Source: a virus
IMG/VR virus record: IMGVR_UViG_3300025087_000044
Coordinates: 35,114-99,113 of that record
Strand: one strand, 5' to 3'
Length of the DNA stretch: 64,000 nucleotides
Translations under genes and position numbers: made by a program
Notes under the pieces: model-generated
What the model was told of the DNA's origin: nothing
What the model saw: the letters and a program-made list of their open reading frames with translations, nothing else
Databases searched by the model: none
Part shown: piece after piece, positions 22,184 through 29,517 of the stretch
How the letters are laid out: the number at the start of each line of letters is the position of its first letter
Numbering within the stretch: position 1 is the first letter of the stretch

Positions 22184-22528
22184 ATGAAGACAACAGAAAC
22201 GTTTCACACGCAATTGATTTCTGTCAATGTGAAAAAGAAAGGCGAGGCTAGGATTACGTTCGCCTGCGATAAAGAGGCTTTCATGAAACTTGAGGAGTTG
22301 AGGTCTGCTGAGTTACCACTTGATTTTTGGGTGGAAGGAGCTGAGCTTGAGAAGTTAAGTGGAGCTATTGTTTCCATAACCAGCACTTCAAGCGGCAGTT
22401 TTCCAAGAAAGTTTGTCATTGAAACTCCTGAAAGCGAGAAGATGAGGGTTGCCGAATTGACTTCATTGATGGGTGCTGAACTTAATATCATTATGGAGAT
22501 TATGCAAGAAGATAAACTAGCTTTATAA
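22184..22528 (+). CDS. hypothetical protein
   Basis: 114 residues, beta-rich (FHTQLISVNVKKKGEARITF, PLDFWVEGAELEKLSG). No family recognised. Part of the 21.0-23.3 kb early cluster. Confidence 0.55.
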   Translation: MKTTETFHTQLISVNVKKKGEARITFACDKEAFMKLEELRSAELPLDFWVEGAELEKLSGAIVSITSTSSGSFPRKFVIETPESEKMRVAELTSLMGAELNIIMEIMQEDKLAL

Positions 22529-22532
22529 AAAT

Positions 22533-22862
22533 ATGAATCAAATCAATGAAGTTGAACAAAAAGAGAAAGAGGTCGCTGAGTTTGTTAGGGGCAGGATAGA
22601 GAAGATGGGAGTAGAGATAAAGCAGTGCAGATTTTGCGGCGAGGATATATTTTTCATGAAGACCAACAGAGGTAAGATTGTTCCTGTTTCATTCAATCTT
22701 GTAATTCATTTTTACGATTGTCCTAAAGGTCAAGATTATTACAGCGAGGCTCCCCAGCCTCTTGAGCAACCCTCCTATTCCAGCATAAACAAGCGAAAGT
22801 CCGTTTACTCTTCTAGAGAGCAAGAACGATATGGTGGAAGAGGCTTTAGGGCTGGGTATTAA
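22533..22862 (+). CDS. zinc-ribbon protein
   Basis: 109 residues. Residues 25-65 (IKQCRFCGEDIFFMKTNRGK...PVSFNLVIHFYDCP) resemble a short zinc ribbon whose second half ends in H...C. The remainder is a polar, Gly/Arg-rich tail (REQERYGGRGFRAGY). Function unknown. Confidence 0.55.
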   Translation: MNQINEVEQKEKEVAEFVRGRIEKMGVEIKQCRFCGEDIFFMKTNRGKIVPVSFNLVIHFYDCPKGQDYYSEAPQPLEQPSYSSINKRKSVYSSREQERYGGRGFRAGY

Positions 22863-22865
22863 ATT

Positions 22866-23264
22866 ATGATTATTATAAGCAATGAAAACAAGTACGGCCA
22901 TTGCAAGAGAGGAAAGTATGATGTCAACGGAACAGAGATATTCTTTAGGAGCGAATGGGAGTATAAGTATGCAATGTATCTTGATTTCCTAAAAAGAAAG
23001 AAGCAGATAGTTTGTTGGGAATACGAACCCTGCACGTTTTTTTTTGAGGCTATCAAGCAAGGAACACGGAGTTATCTTCCAGATTTCAGGATAACCAATA
23101 ACGATAAGTCACAAGAGTATCACGAGATTAAGGGATATATGGATTCCAAGAGTAAGACTAAACTCAATAGGATGAAGAAGTATTATCCTTGCGAGAAGGT
23201 CATCTTGATTGATGGTCCAGCATATAAATCTATCATGAGGTACGAAAATGTCTACGGAATATAG
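22866..23264 (+). CDS. DUF1064-like PD-(D/E)XK endonuclease
   Basis: 132 residues. FRSEWEYKYAMYLDFLKR, WEYEPCTFFFE, TRSYLPDFRI and EYHEIKGYMDSKSKTK form the ordered motifs of phage DUF1064/endonuclease I-type nucleases: catalytic Glu, PDF with Asp, then E-x-K. Such enzymes resolve branched DNA. It is the last gene before the promoter at 23369. Confidence 0.75.
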   Translation: MIIISNENKYGHCKRGKYDVNGTEIFFRSEWEYKYAMYLDFLKRKKQIVCWEYEPCTFFFEAIKQGTRSYLPDFRITNNDKSQEYHEIKGYMDSKSKTKLNRMKKYYPCEKVILIDGPAYKSIMRYENVYGI

Positions 23265-23275
23265 AGATTGTGGAC

Positions 23276-23284
23276 TTATCCACA
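23276..23284 (+). promoter_or_regulatory. DnaA-box-type 9-mer inside a palindrome
   Basis: TTATCCACA, here forming the right half of TGTGGA-CTTA-TCCACA, a 6-bp inverted repeat, 84 bp before the -35 element at 23369. Confidence 0.45.
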
Positions 23285-23368
23285 GTATTTTAGTTTGACT
23301 AATTAAGGTTAAGTTGTACAATATAAATGACGTTTGGTTTATGCACACTCAAAACCCCCAAAAAGACC

Positions 23369-23397
23369 TTTACAACCTATAAAAACAATGCTATAAT
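23369..23397 (+). promoter_or_regulatory. sigma70-type promoter (TTTACA-17-TATAAT)
   Basis: TTTACA 23369-23374, 17-bp spacer, TATAAT 23392-23397, with the spacer AACCTATAAAAACAATGC close to that of the promoter at 16164. It drives the genes from 23435. Confidence 0.75.
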
Positions 23398-23434
23398 TAC
23401 AATATAAAACAATAAAACAACGAACAAAAACAGT

Positions 23435-24607
23435 ATGTCTTATGTAGAAAAAAATAGTCTTTTCGGTGATGTTGAAAGAAGGTCAGTCGATGATTTAACT
23501 GGAAAGATAAGTAAGATAATCCATAAGCCAGAGATTGTTAAAGTAGAGTCGTTTTCGCAAAGTGGGTTGTTTTATGAGGTTGATATAAAAAACTCAACCT
23601 GTTCCTGTCCAGCATTTCAAACAAACAAGAGAATCCCATGTAAACATCTTAATAAGGCATTCGGATTTAATTTTGAAAAGCAAGAAATTCCTTTGTCTCT
23701 CATAAAATCCTTGGTTCAAAAGGCTGTCAGAAGAAGAGAAGTTGAGGTCGCTATCAGGTCTTCTAAGTTAATGATGTCCATGGATTTAAATCAGTTTTTA
23801 AGAAGATGGTTAATAATTATAATAGAAGATGCTATTTTACACCCAGATATTGGTTTTATAGCTAAAATTCTCAATAGTGGAAAAGGTTTTCGTGATTTGT
23901 CTACTCAAGAAAAAGATGTAATAATAAATTGTGTTTTTCAGGTTGCAGAATCAGAAGAGAGAGACGTGTGGGTAACTAGAGATAGACCATATCTTGACAA
24001 TGATGGAAATGATATAGTTTTGCGAGGAAAAAATTCAGAGTATAAAGTTGTTTCGTTGCCAGATAATATAAAAGACATGCTGTTTGGTATAAAATACAGA
24101 TGTGGAATTGGTGGCATGAGAGGAGATATTGTATTCATGAATAATTATTATTATTTATGGGTTGATAGGTTTGTTAATCTTGGCTGGACATTCGACGATG
24201 TGTGTAAGTTTTTTAAAAAATCTAGTTTGAAGTTCGATGATGTTTGTATGTTGGAGAAAAAAGACATTATTCCAGAAGCTGCTGATTTTCATTGCACTCC
24301 TCTTTTAAGAATAATGCTTAAAAAAGAATACTTTGTGGATTTACTTCAAAAGTATTATCCAAACCAAATACTAGAAGATTTGAAAGGGATAGAAGGAGTT
24401 GCTGGTTCTTTTTTGTGGAGACAGATGAGTTGTATAAATTTAAAAAGAATTTATGATGGTTCACAAAACATGCAAGCTGTATGGTATTCTTGTGATGGAG
24501 GCGAAAAGTTTGATAGAAAAATAGATGAGTATATTTTTAGTGTTATTAAAAATGAGGTATATAGAATAATGAATTGGTACATAAATAAAGCAGTTACTCT
24601 AAAATAA
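23435..24607 (+). CDS. SWIM zinc-finger protein with RarA/MgsA-like helical region
   Basis: 390 residues. A SWIM finger at about 50-75 (TCSCPAFQTNKRIPCKHLNK). Residues 90-150 (SLVQKAVRRREVEVAIRSSK, then LNQFLRRWLIIIIEDAILHP) resemble the C-terminal helical region of clamp-loader-like RarA/MgsA proteins (KAIRRGD...LRRLLIIASEDxGLA). Both features suggest a role around replication forks or DNA binding. The remainder is unassigned. Confidence 0.55.
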   Translation: MSYVEKNSLFGDVERRSVDDLTGKISKIIHKPEIVKVESFSQSGLFYEVDIKNSTCSCPAFQTNKRIPCKHLNKAFGFNFEKQEIPLSLIKSLVQKAVRRREVEVAIRSSKLMMSMDLNQFLRRWLIIIIEDAILHPDIGFIAKILNSGKGFRDLSTQEKDVIINCVFQVAESEERDVWVTRDRPYLDNDGNDIVLRGKNSEYKVVSLPDNIKDMLFGIKYRCGIGGMRGDIVFMNNYYYLWVDRFVNLGWTFDDVCKFFKKSSLKFDDVCMLEKKDIIPEAADFHCTPLLRIMLKKEYFVDLLQKYYPNQILEDLKGIEGVAGSFLWRQMSCINLKRIYDGSQNMQAVWYSCDGGEKFDRKIDEYIFSVIKNEVYRIMNWYINKAVTLK

Positions 24608-24608
24608 C

Positions 24609-25190
24609 ATGGGAAGATATTGCATTCATTACGAGAACATTCACGGGAGTGCTATTTCTAATATAGGAGATAGACTTGTTGAGTATCTAAAACTTAAAGG
24701 ACACGATGTTGTTGTTGATTTTAAATTTAACAATCTTAATGATGTTAATATAATAAATCTTCTTCCTCATCATCATAATAAAATTAAAGACCTTGGAAGA
24801 TTCATTAAGATTAAAGACATGGTAACTGTTTTTACTCCAAATTTCGAAGAATATAGTCCTAATGAACGATGTTCTTTTTTAGTTAATGGTGTTTATAATA
24901 AGATAGTGTTTACTTCGTTGTTTTCTTATGAAGAGGCGATTAAGTTTTGTAAAAGTTATTTCTCTCCGTCTGTGTGTCTTGACATGTTTAAAAACTTCGT
25001 GTTGCTTTACAATGGAATAGATACTGAGCATATAAAAAGTTCAATGTCTAACAATAGAAATTCTTTCATAGTTCCCTTCAACAGAAAGAATAATCAACAA
25101 AAAAATTATAAGTTGCATTGTGAACTAAGTAGTTCTATTAAAACCTATCTGTCTGTGAAAGGATTTGACACAAAGCATACTTTTTTGTGA
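24609..25190 (+). CDS. glycosyltransferase, N-terminal half
   Basis: 193 residues. MGRYCIHYENIHGSAISNIG and DRLVEYLKLKGHDVVVDF look like the first Rossmann half of a GT-B enzyme, with VFTPNFEEYSPNER and VYNKIVFTSLFSYEEAIKF following. It stops at TGA 25188 directly after the heptamer T-TTT-TTG. The matching C-terminal half continues in the -1 frame at 25187. Confidence 0.6.
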   Translation: MGRYCIHYENIHGSAISNIGDRLVEYLKLKGHDVVVDFKFNNLNDVNIINLLPHHHNKIKDLGRFIKIKDMVTVFTPNFEEYSPNERCSFLVNGVYNKIVFTSLFSYEEAIKFCKSYFSPSVCLDMFKNFVLLYNGIDTEHIKSSMSNNRNSFIVPFNRKNNQQKNYKLHCELSSSIKTYLSVKGFDTKHTFL

Positions 25191-25579
25191 ATAATTTTTT
25201 TGTAAAATCTCTTGATTGCGTAGACGATGTTTATAATTGTATGTTCCAGTATTCATCAAGGGAAGATTATGTCAATTACATAAAGAATGTTGGGTTTTTT
25301 GTGTCAACTTCTAATTACGAAAGTTTTGGACTTTATTATTTAGAGTTATTGGCTAGTGGTGTTGTTGGTGTGTTTGTAGATAAGCCTTGGATTAGGAAAT
25401 TGCTTCCAGATTATAAATATATAGTAAACAAAAATCACGTTGTGTCTGTAGTAGGACAGCTTCATTCTGATTACGTAGCGGCTAATAAGTACATTCACGA
25501 TGATGTTATCCCTTTCATAAAATTAAAATATAACGACACTGTTTTTTATGAGTCACTGATAAGTCTTTTTAAATTATGA
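25187..25579 (+). CDS. glycosyltransferase, C-terminal half (GT4-like)
   Basis: 130 residues in the -1 frame relative to the gene before it. FFVSTSNYESFGLYYLELLA followed by SGVVGVF is the nucleotide-sugar-binding signature of GT4 family enzymes (ExFG...EALA.G.P). A GTG at 25187 could serve as its own start, overlapping the upstream stop. Otherwise it is expressed by -1 frameshifting or lost through an indel. Confidence 0.6.
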   Translation: MNNFFVKSLDCVDDVYNCMFQYSSREDYVNYIKNVGFFVSTSNYESFGLYYLELLASGVVGVFVDKPWIRKLLPDYKYIVNKNHVVSVVGQLHSDYVAANKYIHDDVIPFIKLKYNDTVFYESLISLFKL

Positions 25580-25647
25580 GAGTATTATACATTCCGTTCT
25601 TCTCCAACAGTAGCAATCATAATGGTTGTAGTATCTATAAACCATGA
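25576..25647 (+). pseudogene. detached N-terminus of the next glycosyltransferase
   Basis: 23 residues (MRVLYIPFFSNSSNHNGCSI, then YKP) that look like the first strand of a GT-B fold. The stop overlaps the next start as ATGA and the next frame is -1. It probably belonged to the enzyme at 25644 before an indel in or near the T8 run at 25649-25656. Confidence 0.4.
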
Positions 25648-27017
25648 AGATTTTTTTTAGGGCATGGGTTGATTCGGATGAAAGTGTATTTGTTTATTTC
25701 CTTGTCCCAGACAATGTTAAGTATTCTTATGACGATGACGCTCTTAATCACCCAAGAATAAAGAAGATTCCAGTGCCAATGATTGGAAGAGACCAGTATG
25801 ACGAGAAAGTTATTGTGCCAGAAAGTCTTTATGCTCTATTCAACACAGACGTTGGCAAGTATTACTATGATTTGGTGTTCTGTGATAAGGCTCAGATAGC
25901 AAATCTTGTTAAGATAATGTTAAGTAGAAAGTTTAAGGTAAATAGCTTTGACACTCTGCCCTATGTTACATTGACTCAGTTTTTAATAAAAAAAGAGGGT
26001 AGATTTCAAAACATACTAGATGAAATTGAGTTTAGTCATTGTCTTGGGTGGATGTCTGGATACAATCTTTTTGAGAATGAAAGAAATGCTAGTCAATGCC
26101 TTAGTGTTGCTAAGAAATACTTACTGCCAACTCATGTAATGAAGATTAAGGAAAAGTCTAAAATTCAAAACATTTATGGATTAAACACGAAGGTTTTGGA
26201 TAAGTATTATACTGGAAACACTTATAAGGCTGGAGAAGAGATTAGAATAAATTTTGCCAATAGAGCAGCAATTCATTACAAGTTAGAGGAAATTCTTGAT
26301 GTTGTTGATTACATTTTTAAAAGTGGAATAAACATAAGATTCATAATAACCACTCCAACCATTGCTCTTGGAATGTATGCTCACAAAAGAATAAGTGAAA
26401 TGAAGAGAAATGGAATGAAGATTGATGTTCATTGTGGCTTGAGTCAGCCTCAGTTTTATGAGATAGCAGCTACTTGTCATTTCTTTATTTCAGCAATAGA
26501 TGAGTTGCAGTCCCCTAATGCTTATATGGAACAGCTTTATCTTGGACAGGTTGGCTTGTTCCCTAAACATAATTGGGTTGATGGATTTTTCAAAGACTAT
26601 CCATATAGATGGAACAATTTAAAAGATGCGTTTGTCACCTTGAAAGAGTTTTCTCAAAATCCAGTGCCAATGATTGAAAGAAATTTGATTGAGAGAAACA
26701 AGTTAAAGGAAGAGTATGATATATCACAAAACTCAGTAAAAGTTCTTGACTGGCTAAAGAAAGATGTTTTGCCTCTTTACACTTCAACTAGCGACTCACA
26801 AACAGACTTAGTAAGAGAGTGTGTAGAAAAGGCTGGTTTTCCAAATAACATTACCATAACCGAGTTTGCTGAAATGCTAAAGAAATACTCAGCAACTAAA
26901 ATAGACTTGTATGAGCCAACCTTTAGGCGAGTAAACAAGTTTGACTATATAAAGTCACTTATGTCGCTTGGCTATAAAGATACCTGTGAAGAGGAATTAA
27001 CATTTATTAAAACTTAA
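25644..27017 (+). CDS. glycosyltransferase-like protein
   Basis: 457 residues. The central part (EEILDVVDYIFKSGINIRFI, CGLSQPQFYEIAATCHFFIS, NAYMEQLYLGQVGLFPKHNW) has the layout of a GT-B donor domain: a strand-helix with nucleotide binding and an EQL.LGQVG-type helix. The C-terminal 90 residues are helical. It begins 1 residue into an ATGA overlap with the fragment at 25576, which may be its original N-terminus. Acceptor and donor unknown. Confidence 0.6.
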   Translation: MKIFFRAWVDSDESVFVYFLVPDNVKYSYDDDALNHPRIKKIPVPMIGRDQYDEKVIVPESLYALFNTDVGKYYYDLVFCDKAQIANLVKIMLSRKFKVNSFDTLPYVTLTQFLIKKEGRFQNILDEIEFSHCLGWMSGYNLFENERNASQCLSVAKKYLLPTHVMKIKEKSKIQNIYGLNTKVLDKYYTGNTYKAGEEIRINFANRAAIHYKLEEILDVVDYIFKSGINIRFIITTPTIALGMYAHKRISEMKRNGMKIDVHCGLSQPQFYEIAATCHFFISAIDELQSPNAYMEQLYLGQVGLFPKHNWVDGFFKDYPYRWNNLKDAFVTLKEFSQNPVPMIERNLIERNKLKEEYDISQNSVKVLDWLKKDVLPLYTSTSDSQTDLVRECVEKAGFPNNITITEFAEMLKKYSATKIDLYEPTFRRVNKFDYIKSLMSLGYKDTCEEELTFIKT

Positions 27018-27026
27018 CTTTAAACT

Positions 27027-27731
27027 ATGTCCACTGAAATTAAACAGAATCAGCTTATAGACATTAACTTGTTAGAGCCAGCAGAGTTCAATCCTAACAA
27101 GATGCCTGACAAGAAATTTAATAAGTTGGTCGAGAGAATAGCAGAACAGGGATTCAAGGACCCAATTAGTGTTGTTCCTCTTGAGGATGGTAGATATAGG
27201 ATTATTGAAGGAGAACATAGATGGCGTGCTGGAAAGTATTTGGATATGTCTCAAGTGCCAGTTTTTATACACACAGACTGGGATGATGATAAGCAAAAGT
27301 TTGAGATAGTTAAGAGTAACATTCTCAAAGGAGAGATTGATGTAGAGAAATTCACTAAACTTGTCAATGGTCTAAACGACAAATATGAAAACGATATTTT
27401 GTCAGACATGATGGGGTTCACTGATGAGGCTGAGTTTGGGAAGTTCTACGAGAAAGTTCGTTCTGGCTTGCCAGATGAATTGAAAGACAAACTCGATGCT
27501 GTTAAAGATGAGATTAAAACAATAGACGACCTTAGCAATATCCTGAACCGCTTGTTTAGAGAGTATGGCTCAACTTTAGAGCAAGGTTTCATGATGTTTG
27601 ACTATGGCGGCAAGGACAATATCTGGATTAAGTGTAATGACCATTTATGGAAAAAAGTTGTTGAAATAAAAAACAAGTGTACTGCTGAAAGCAAGGACAT
27701 CAACGATACATTCATTGAGTACTTGAAATAA
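27027..27731 (+). CDS. ParB-like nuclease-domain protein
   Basis: 234 residues. Residues 8-75 (DINLLEPAEFNPNKMPDKKF, LVERIAEQGFKDPISVVPLE, YRIIEGEHRWRAGKYL) are a ParB N-terminal domain, with the GEHRWRA box that in ParB binds CTP. In phages, such proteins commonly sit just before the terminase. It lacks a clear helix-turn-helix DNA-binding domain. Confidence 0.8.
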   Translation: MSTEIKQNQLIDINLLEPAEFNPNKMPDKKFNKLVERIAEQGFKDPISVVPLEDGRYRIIEGEHRWRAGKYLDMSQVPVFIHTDWDDDKQKFEIVKSNILKGEIDVEKFTKLVNGLNDKYENDILSDMMGFTDEAEFGKFYEKVRSGLPDELKDKLDAVKDEIKTIDDLSNILNRLFREYGSTLEQGFMMFDYGGKDNIWIKCNDHLWKKVVEIKNKCTAESKDINDTFIEYLK

Positions 27732-27732
27732 T

Positions 27733-27894
27733 ATGAAAACAACAACAGAAGAACAATCTAAAGTAGTTGAAGATAAAATAACGGGACGCTCAACTGCAAC
27801 TGGTGAATTGTTTTTAGAAAGAAGTAAATTGGCTAAAATAATTGTTGAATTGTTTGACAGGATAGAAGAACTTGAGAATAAGTTGCGTCAATAA
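27733..27894 (+). CDS. small helical protein overlapping tRNA-Gly
   Basis: 53 residues (MKTTTEEQSKVVEDKITGRS...), ending in a coiled-coil-like IIVELFDRIEELENKLRQ. Its last codons encode the 5' acceptor strand of tRNA-Gly. Start in GAAATAATATG. Confidence 0.5.
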   Translation: MKTTTEEQSKVVEDKITGRSTATGELFLERSKLAKIIVELFDRIEELENKLRQ

Positions 27895-27956
27895 TTCATG
27901 GGTTAGAATCTGAGATTTCCAATCTCGGTAAAAGGGTTCAAGTCCCTTTTGACGCT
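27885..27956 (+). tRNA. tRNA-Gly (TCC)
   Basis: Acceptor GCGTCAA with TTGACGC (7 pairs), D-arm ATTC/GAAT, anticodon stem TGAGA/TCTCG with loop TTTCCAA (anticodon TCC), T-arm AAGGG-TTCAAGT-CCCTT, discriminator T, no encoded CCA. It begins inside the end of the 27733 gene and lies 39 bp before the hammerhead ribozyme. Confidence 0.9.
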
Positions 27957-27962
27957 TCGTGG

Positions 27963-27989
27963 GTATCCATGAGGTTGTACGCAGGATAC
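27963..27989 (+). other. hairpin between tRNA-Gly and hammerhead
   Basis: GTATCC 27963-27968 pairs with GGATAC 27984-27989. Its loop holds GAGGTTG 27971-27977, which is complementary to CAACCTC 28091-28097 beyond the ribozyme, so a pseudoknot enclosing the ribozyme is possible. Confidence 0.45.
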
Positions 27990-27995
27990 ATCTAG

Positions 27996-28073
27996 CACTC
28001 CAATTAAAAGCGACTGATGAGAGAGTAACCCTCTCGAAACTCATGAGAGTCTCGCGGAGTAGCCCTAGGAGTG
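27996..28073 (+). ncRNA. type I hammerhead self-cleaving ribozyme
   Basis: All core elements are present in order: outer stem I CACTCC 27996-28001 with GGAGTG 28068-28073; inner stem I GCGA 28010-28013 with TCGC 28052-28055; CTGATGA 28014-28020; stem II GAGAG/CTCTC with TAACC loop; GAA 28036-28038; stem III ACTC/GAGT with ATGA loop; cleavage-site C at 28051. The internal loop of stem I could make the usual tertiary contact with loop II. Cleavage would fall between 28051 and 28052 and separate tRNA-Gly from the message downstream. Confidence 0.93.
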
Positions 28074-28112
28074 GAATAACTGGCTACCAGCAACCTCTTT
28101 AGCAAATAGTAC

Positions 28113-28129
28113 CTTACACAACTTACTGG
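28113..28129 (+). repeat. left arm of 17-bp inverted repeat
   Basis: CTTACACAACTTACTGG, the exact reverse complement of 28563-28579. The two arms flank only the ORF at 28155. Confidence 0.85.
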
Positions 28130-28154
28130 CTAATACCACAAGGTCAAAACAAAT

Positions 28155-28547
28155 ATGCCCTTGCGTTATAATCGTATGGATAAGAATATAAGTGAAATGT
28201 TGAATTGCTTCATGGACAGCAATCTTAGAATAAAGGAAAGCTCAGAAATTGATGTTCCTAAAAGAACTGGAGATACGGGGTTTGACGGGGACGTGTGTTC
28301 TTATGCAGTAGGAGGCTTTCCGGTTCCTAGTGGTACAGTCCCTATGACTGGTTGGAATTGGTGGCAAGATTATTATTACCCCAATGTAATAAGAGAAGTC
28401 TATCCTGTATACGTCCAAGAAAGAACAATTGATTCCGGCAAGAAAGCCTATGAGATAATTAAAGCTCTCAATGACAAGAAGATTATCAAACTGGACAAGG
28501 TGTCAGACTTTGTTGAAGCTATGGACTTATTGATTAAAATGTTGTAG
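28155..28547 (+). CDS. hypothetical protein inside an inverted repeat
   Basis: 130 residues. The middle is aromatic and Gly/Pro-rich (YAVGGFPVPSGTVPMTGWNW, then WQDYYYPNVIREVYPVYV). The C-terminal helix (YEIIKALNDKKIIKLDKVSD) is conserved-looking. No family recognised. It lies between the hammerhead ribozyme and the terminase and is flanked by a perfect 17-bp inverted repeat. It ends in TAG. Confidence 0.55.
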   Translation: MPLRYNRMDKNISEMLNCFMDSNLRIKESSEIDVPKRTGDTGFDGDVCSYAVGGFPVPSGTVPMTGWNWWQDYYYPNVIREVYPVYVQERTIDSGKKAYEIIKALNDKKIIKLDKVSDFVEAMDLLIKML

Positions 28548-28562
28548 ACTAAACAGCTAACT

Positions 28563-28579
28563 CCAGTAAGTTGTGTAAG
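28563..28579 (-). repeat. right arm of 17-bp inverted repeat
   Basis: CCAGTAAGTTGTGTAAG, exact reverse complement of 28113-28129. In RNA the two arms would pair and loop out about 430 nt containing the ORF at 28155. Confidence 0.85.
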
Positions 28580-28617
28580 TTTAGATAAAATACGTTTAAG
28601 TGGTTTAAATATAATAT

Positions 28618-29517
28618 ATGGAAGAAGTTGTCAATCCCAAAATAAGTACCGAGGCAAGGATAGGGTATACCGTTAAGGCAAATCAATGGAGTGCTAAAGG
28701 TGGATTGATAAGTCATCTCATGAAGACTGAGCCTGGATTTAGAGAGTTCTTTCATGAAGAGATAATGAAGAAGAGTATTCCTGTTGGAGTGTTTATTGCT
28801 AGAATGAGAGAAAAGTTTCCCAAGCTTGATGAAGAGATGTATCCGTGTGAAGCTACGGTATATAACTATAAGAGGAAGTTAAAGAAAGATTTGAATGACG
28901 ACGCTAACATTGGCCTTGCCATGAAGAGCGAGATAAAGATATTGCAGACGATGGATGGGTTTAATTTCTTCGAAGAGGTGAAAGACATCTATGATAAGAT
29001 ATGTTTTTCAGTAGATATAGCAGAGAAAGCCATTGCTCACATAGTGGATTTGATGGAGAGGACTAAGTTGCCGCCACAACCATTGTGGGATGCCTTGCTT
29101 AACATGAAGGAGTTATTGAAAGCAAGGTCAGAGCATCTTAGTGAGTTGGATAAGTTGAGTGTGAGGTTCGGACTTATGCCAGCCAGAGAAGAACGCAATA
29201 TCATTTTTGCCCAGCAGAACAACATCATGACAATGAATGACGAGCAGGTTGATGTCATGGGTAAGATTGGATTGAAAGTAGAAGATTTTGAAGACGATAA
29301 TCTTGAGAAGACTATGAGTAAAGTAATGGGATATTATTCAAAAACGTATGGAATTGGAGAACAACAATCTGGAGCAATCCTTGTTGAAGGACAGTCAGTT
29401 CAGGATGATGGACCAGAAGAAACGCTCCAACCAGATGAAGATATTGGAAATGATAGTCCAAATGGAGAAGATAAAACTGGAAGGGAAGCGGAGCCTATGG
29501 AAGAAGAGTTACTTTGA
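28618..29517 (+). CDS. putative terminase small subunit
   Basis: 299 residues, directly before the large terminase. The N-terminal third (GLISHLMKTEPGFREFFHEE, ATVYNYKRKLKKDLND) looks like a DNA-binding helical domain. The centre is helical (IVDLMERTKLPPQPLWDALL) and the last 50 residues are acidic (DDGPEETLQPDEDIG). Gene position and architecture fit a small terminase, which would recognise packaging DNA. No direct motif proves it. Confidence 0.55.
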   Translation: MEEVVNPKISTEARIGYTVKANQWSAKGGLISHLMKTEPGFREFFHEEIMKKSIPVGVFIARMREKFPKLDEEMYPCEATVYNYKRKLKKDLNDDANIGLAMKSEIKILQTMDGFNFFEEVKDIYDKICFSVDIAEKAIAHIVDLMERTKLPPQPLWDALLNMKELLKARSEHLSELDKLSVRFGLMPAREERNIIFAQQNNIMTMNDEQVDVMGKIGLKVEDFEDDNLEKTMSKVMGYYSKTYGIGEQQSGAILVEGQSVQDDGPEETLQPDEDIGNDSPNGEDKTGREAEPMEEELL

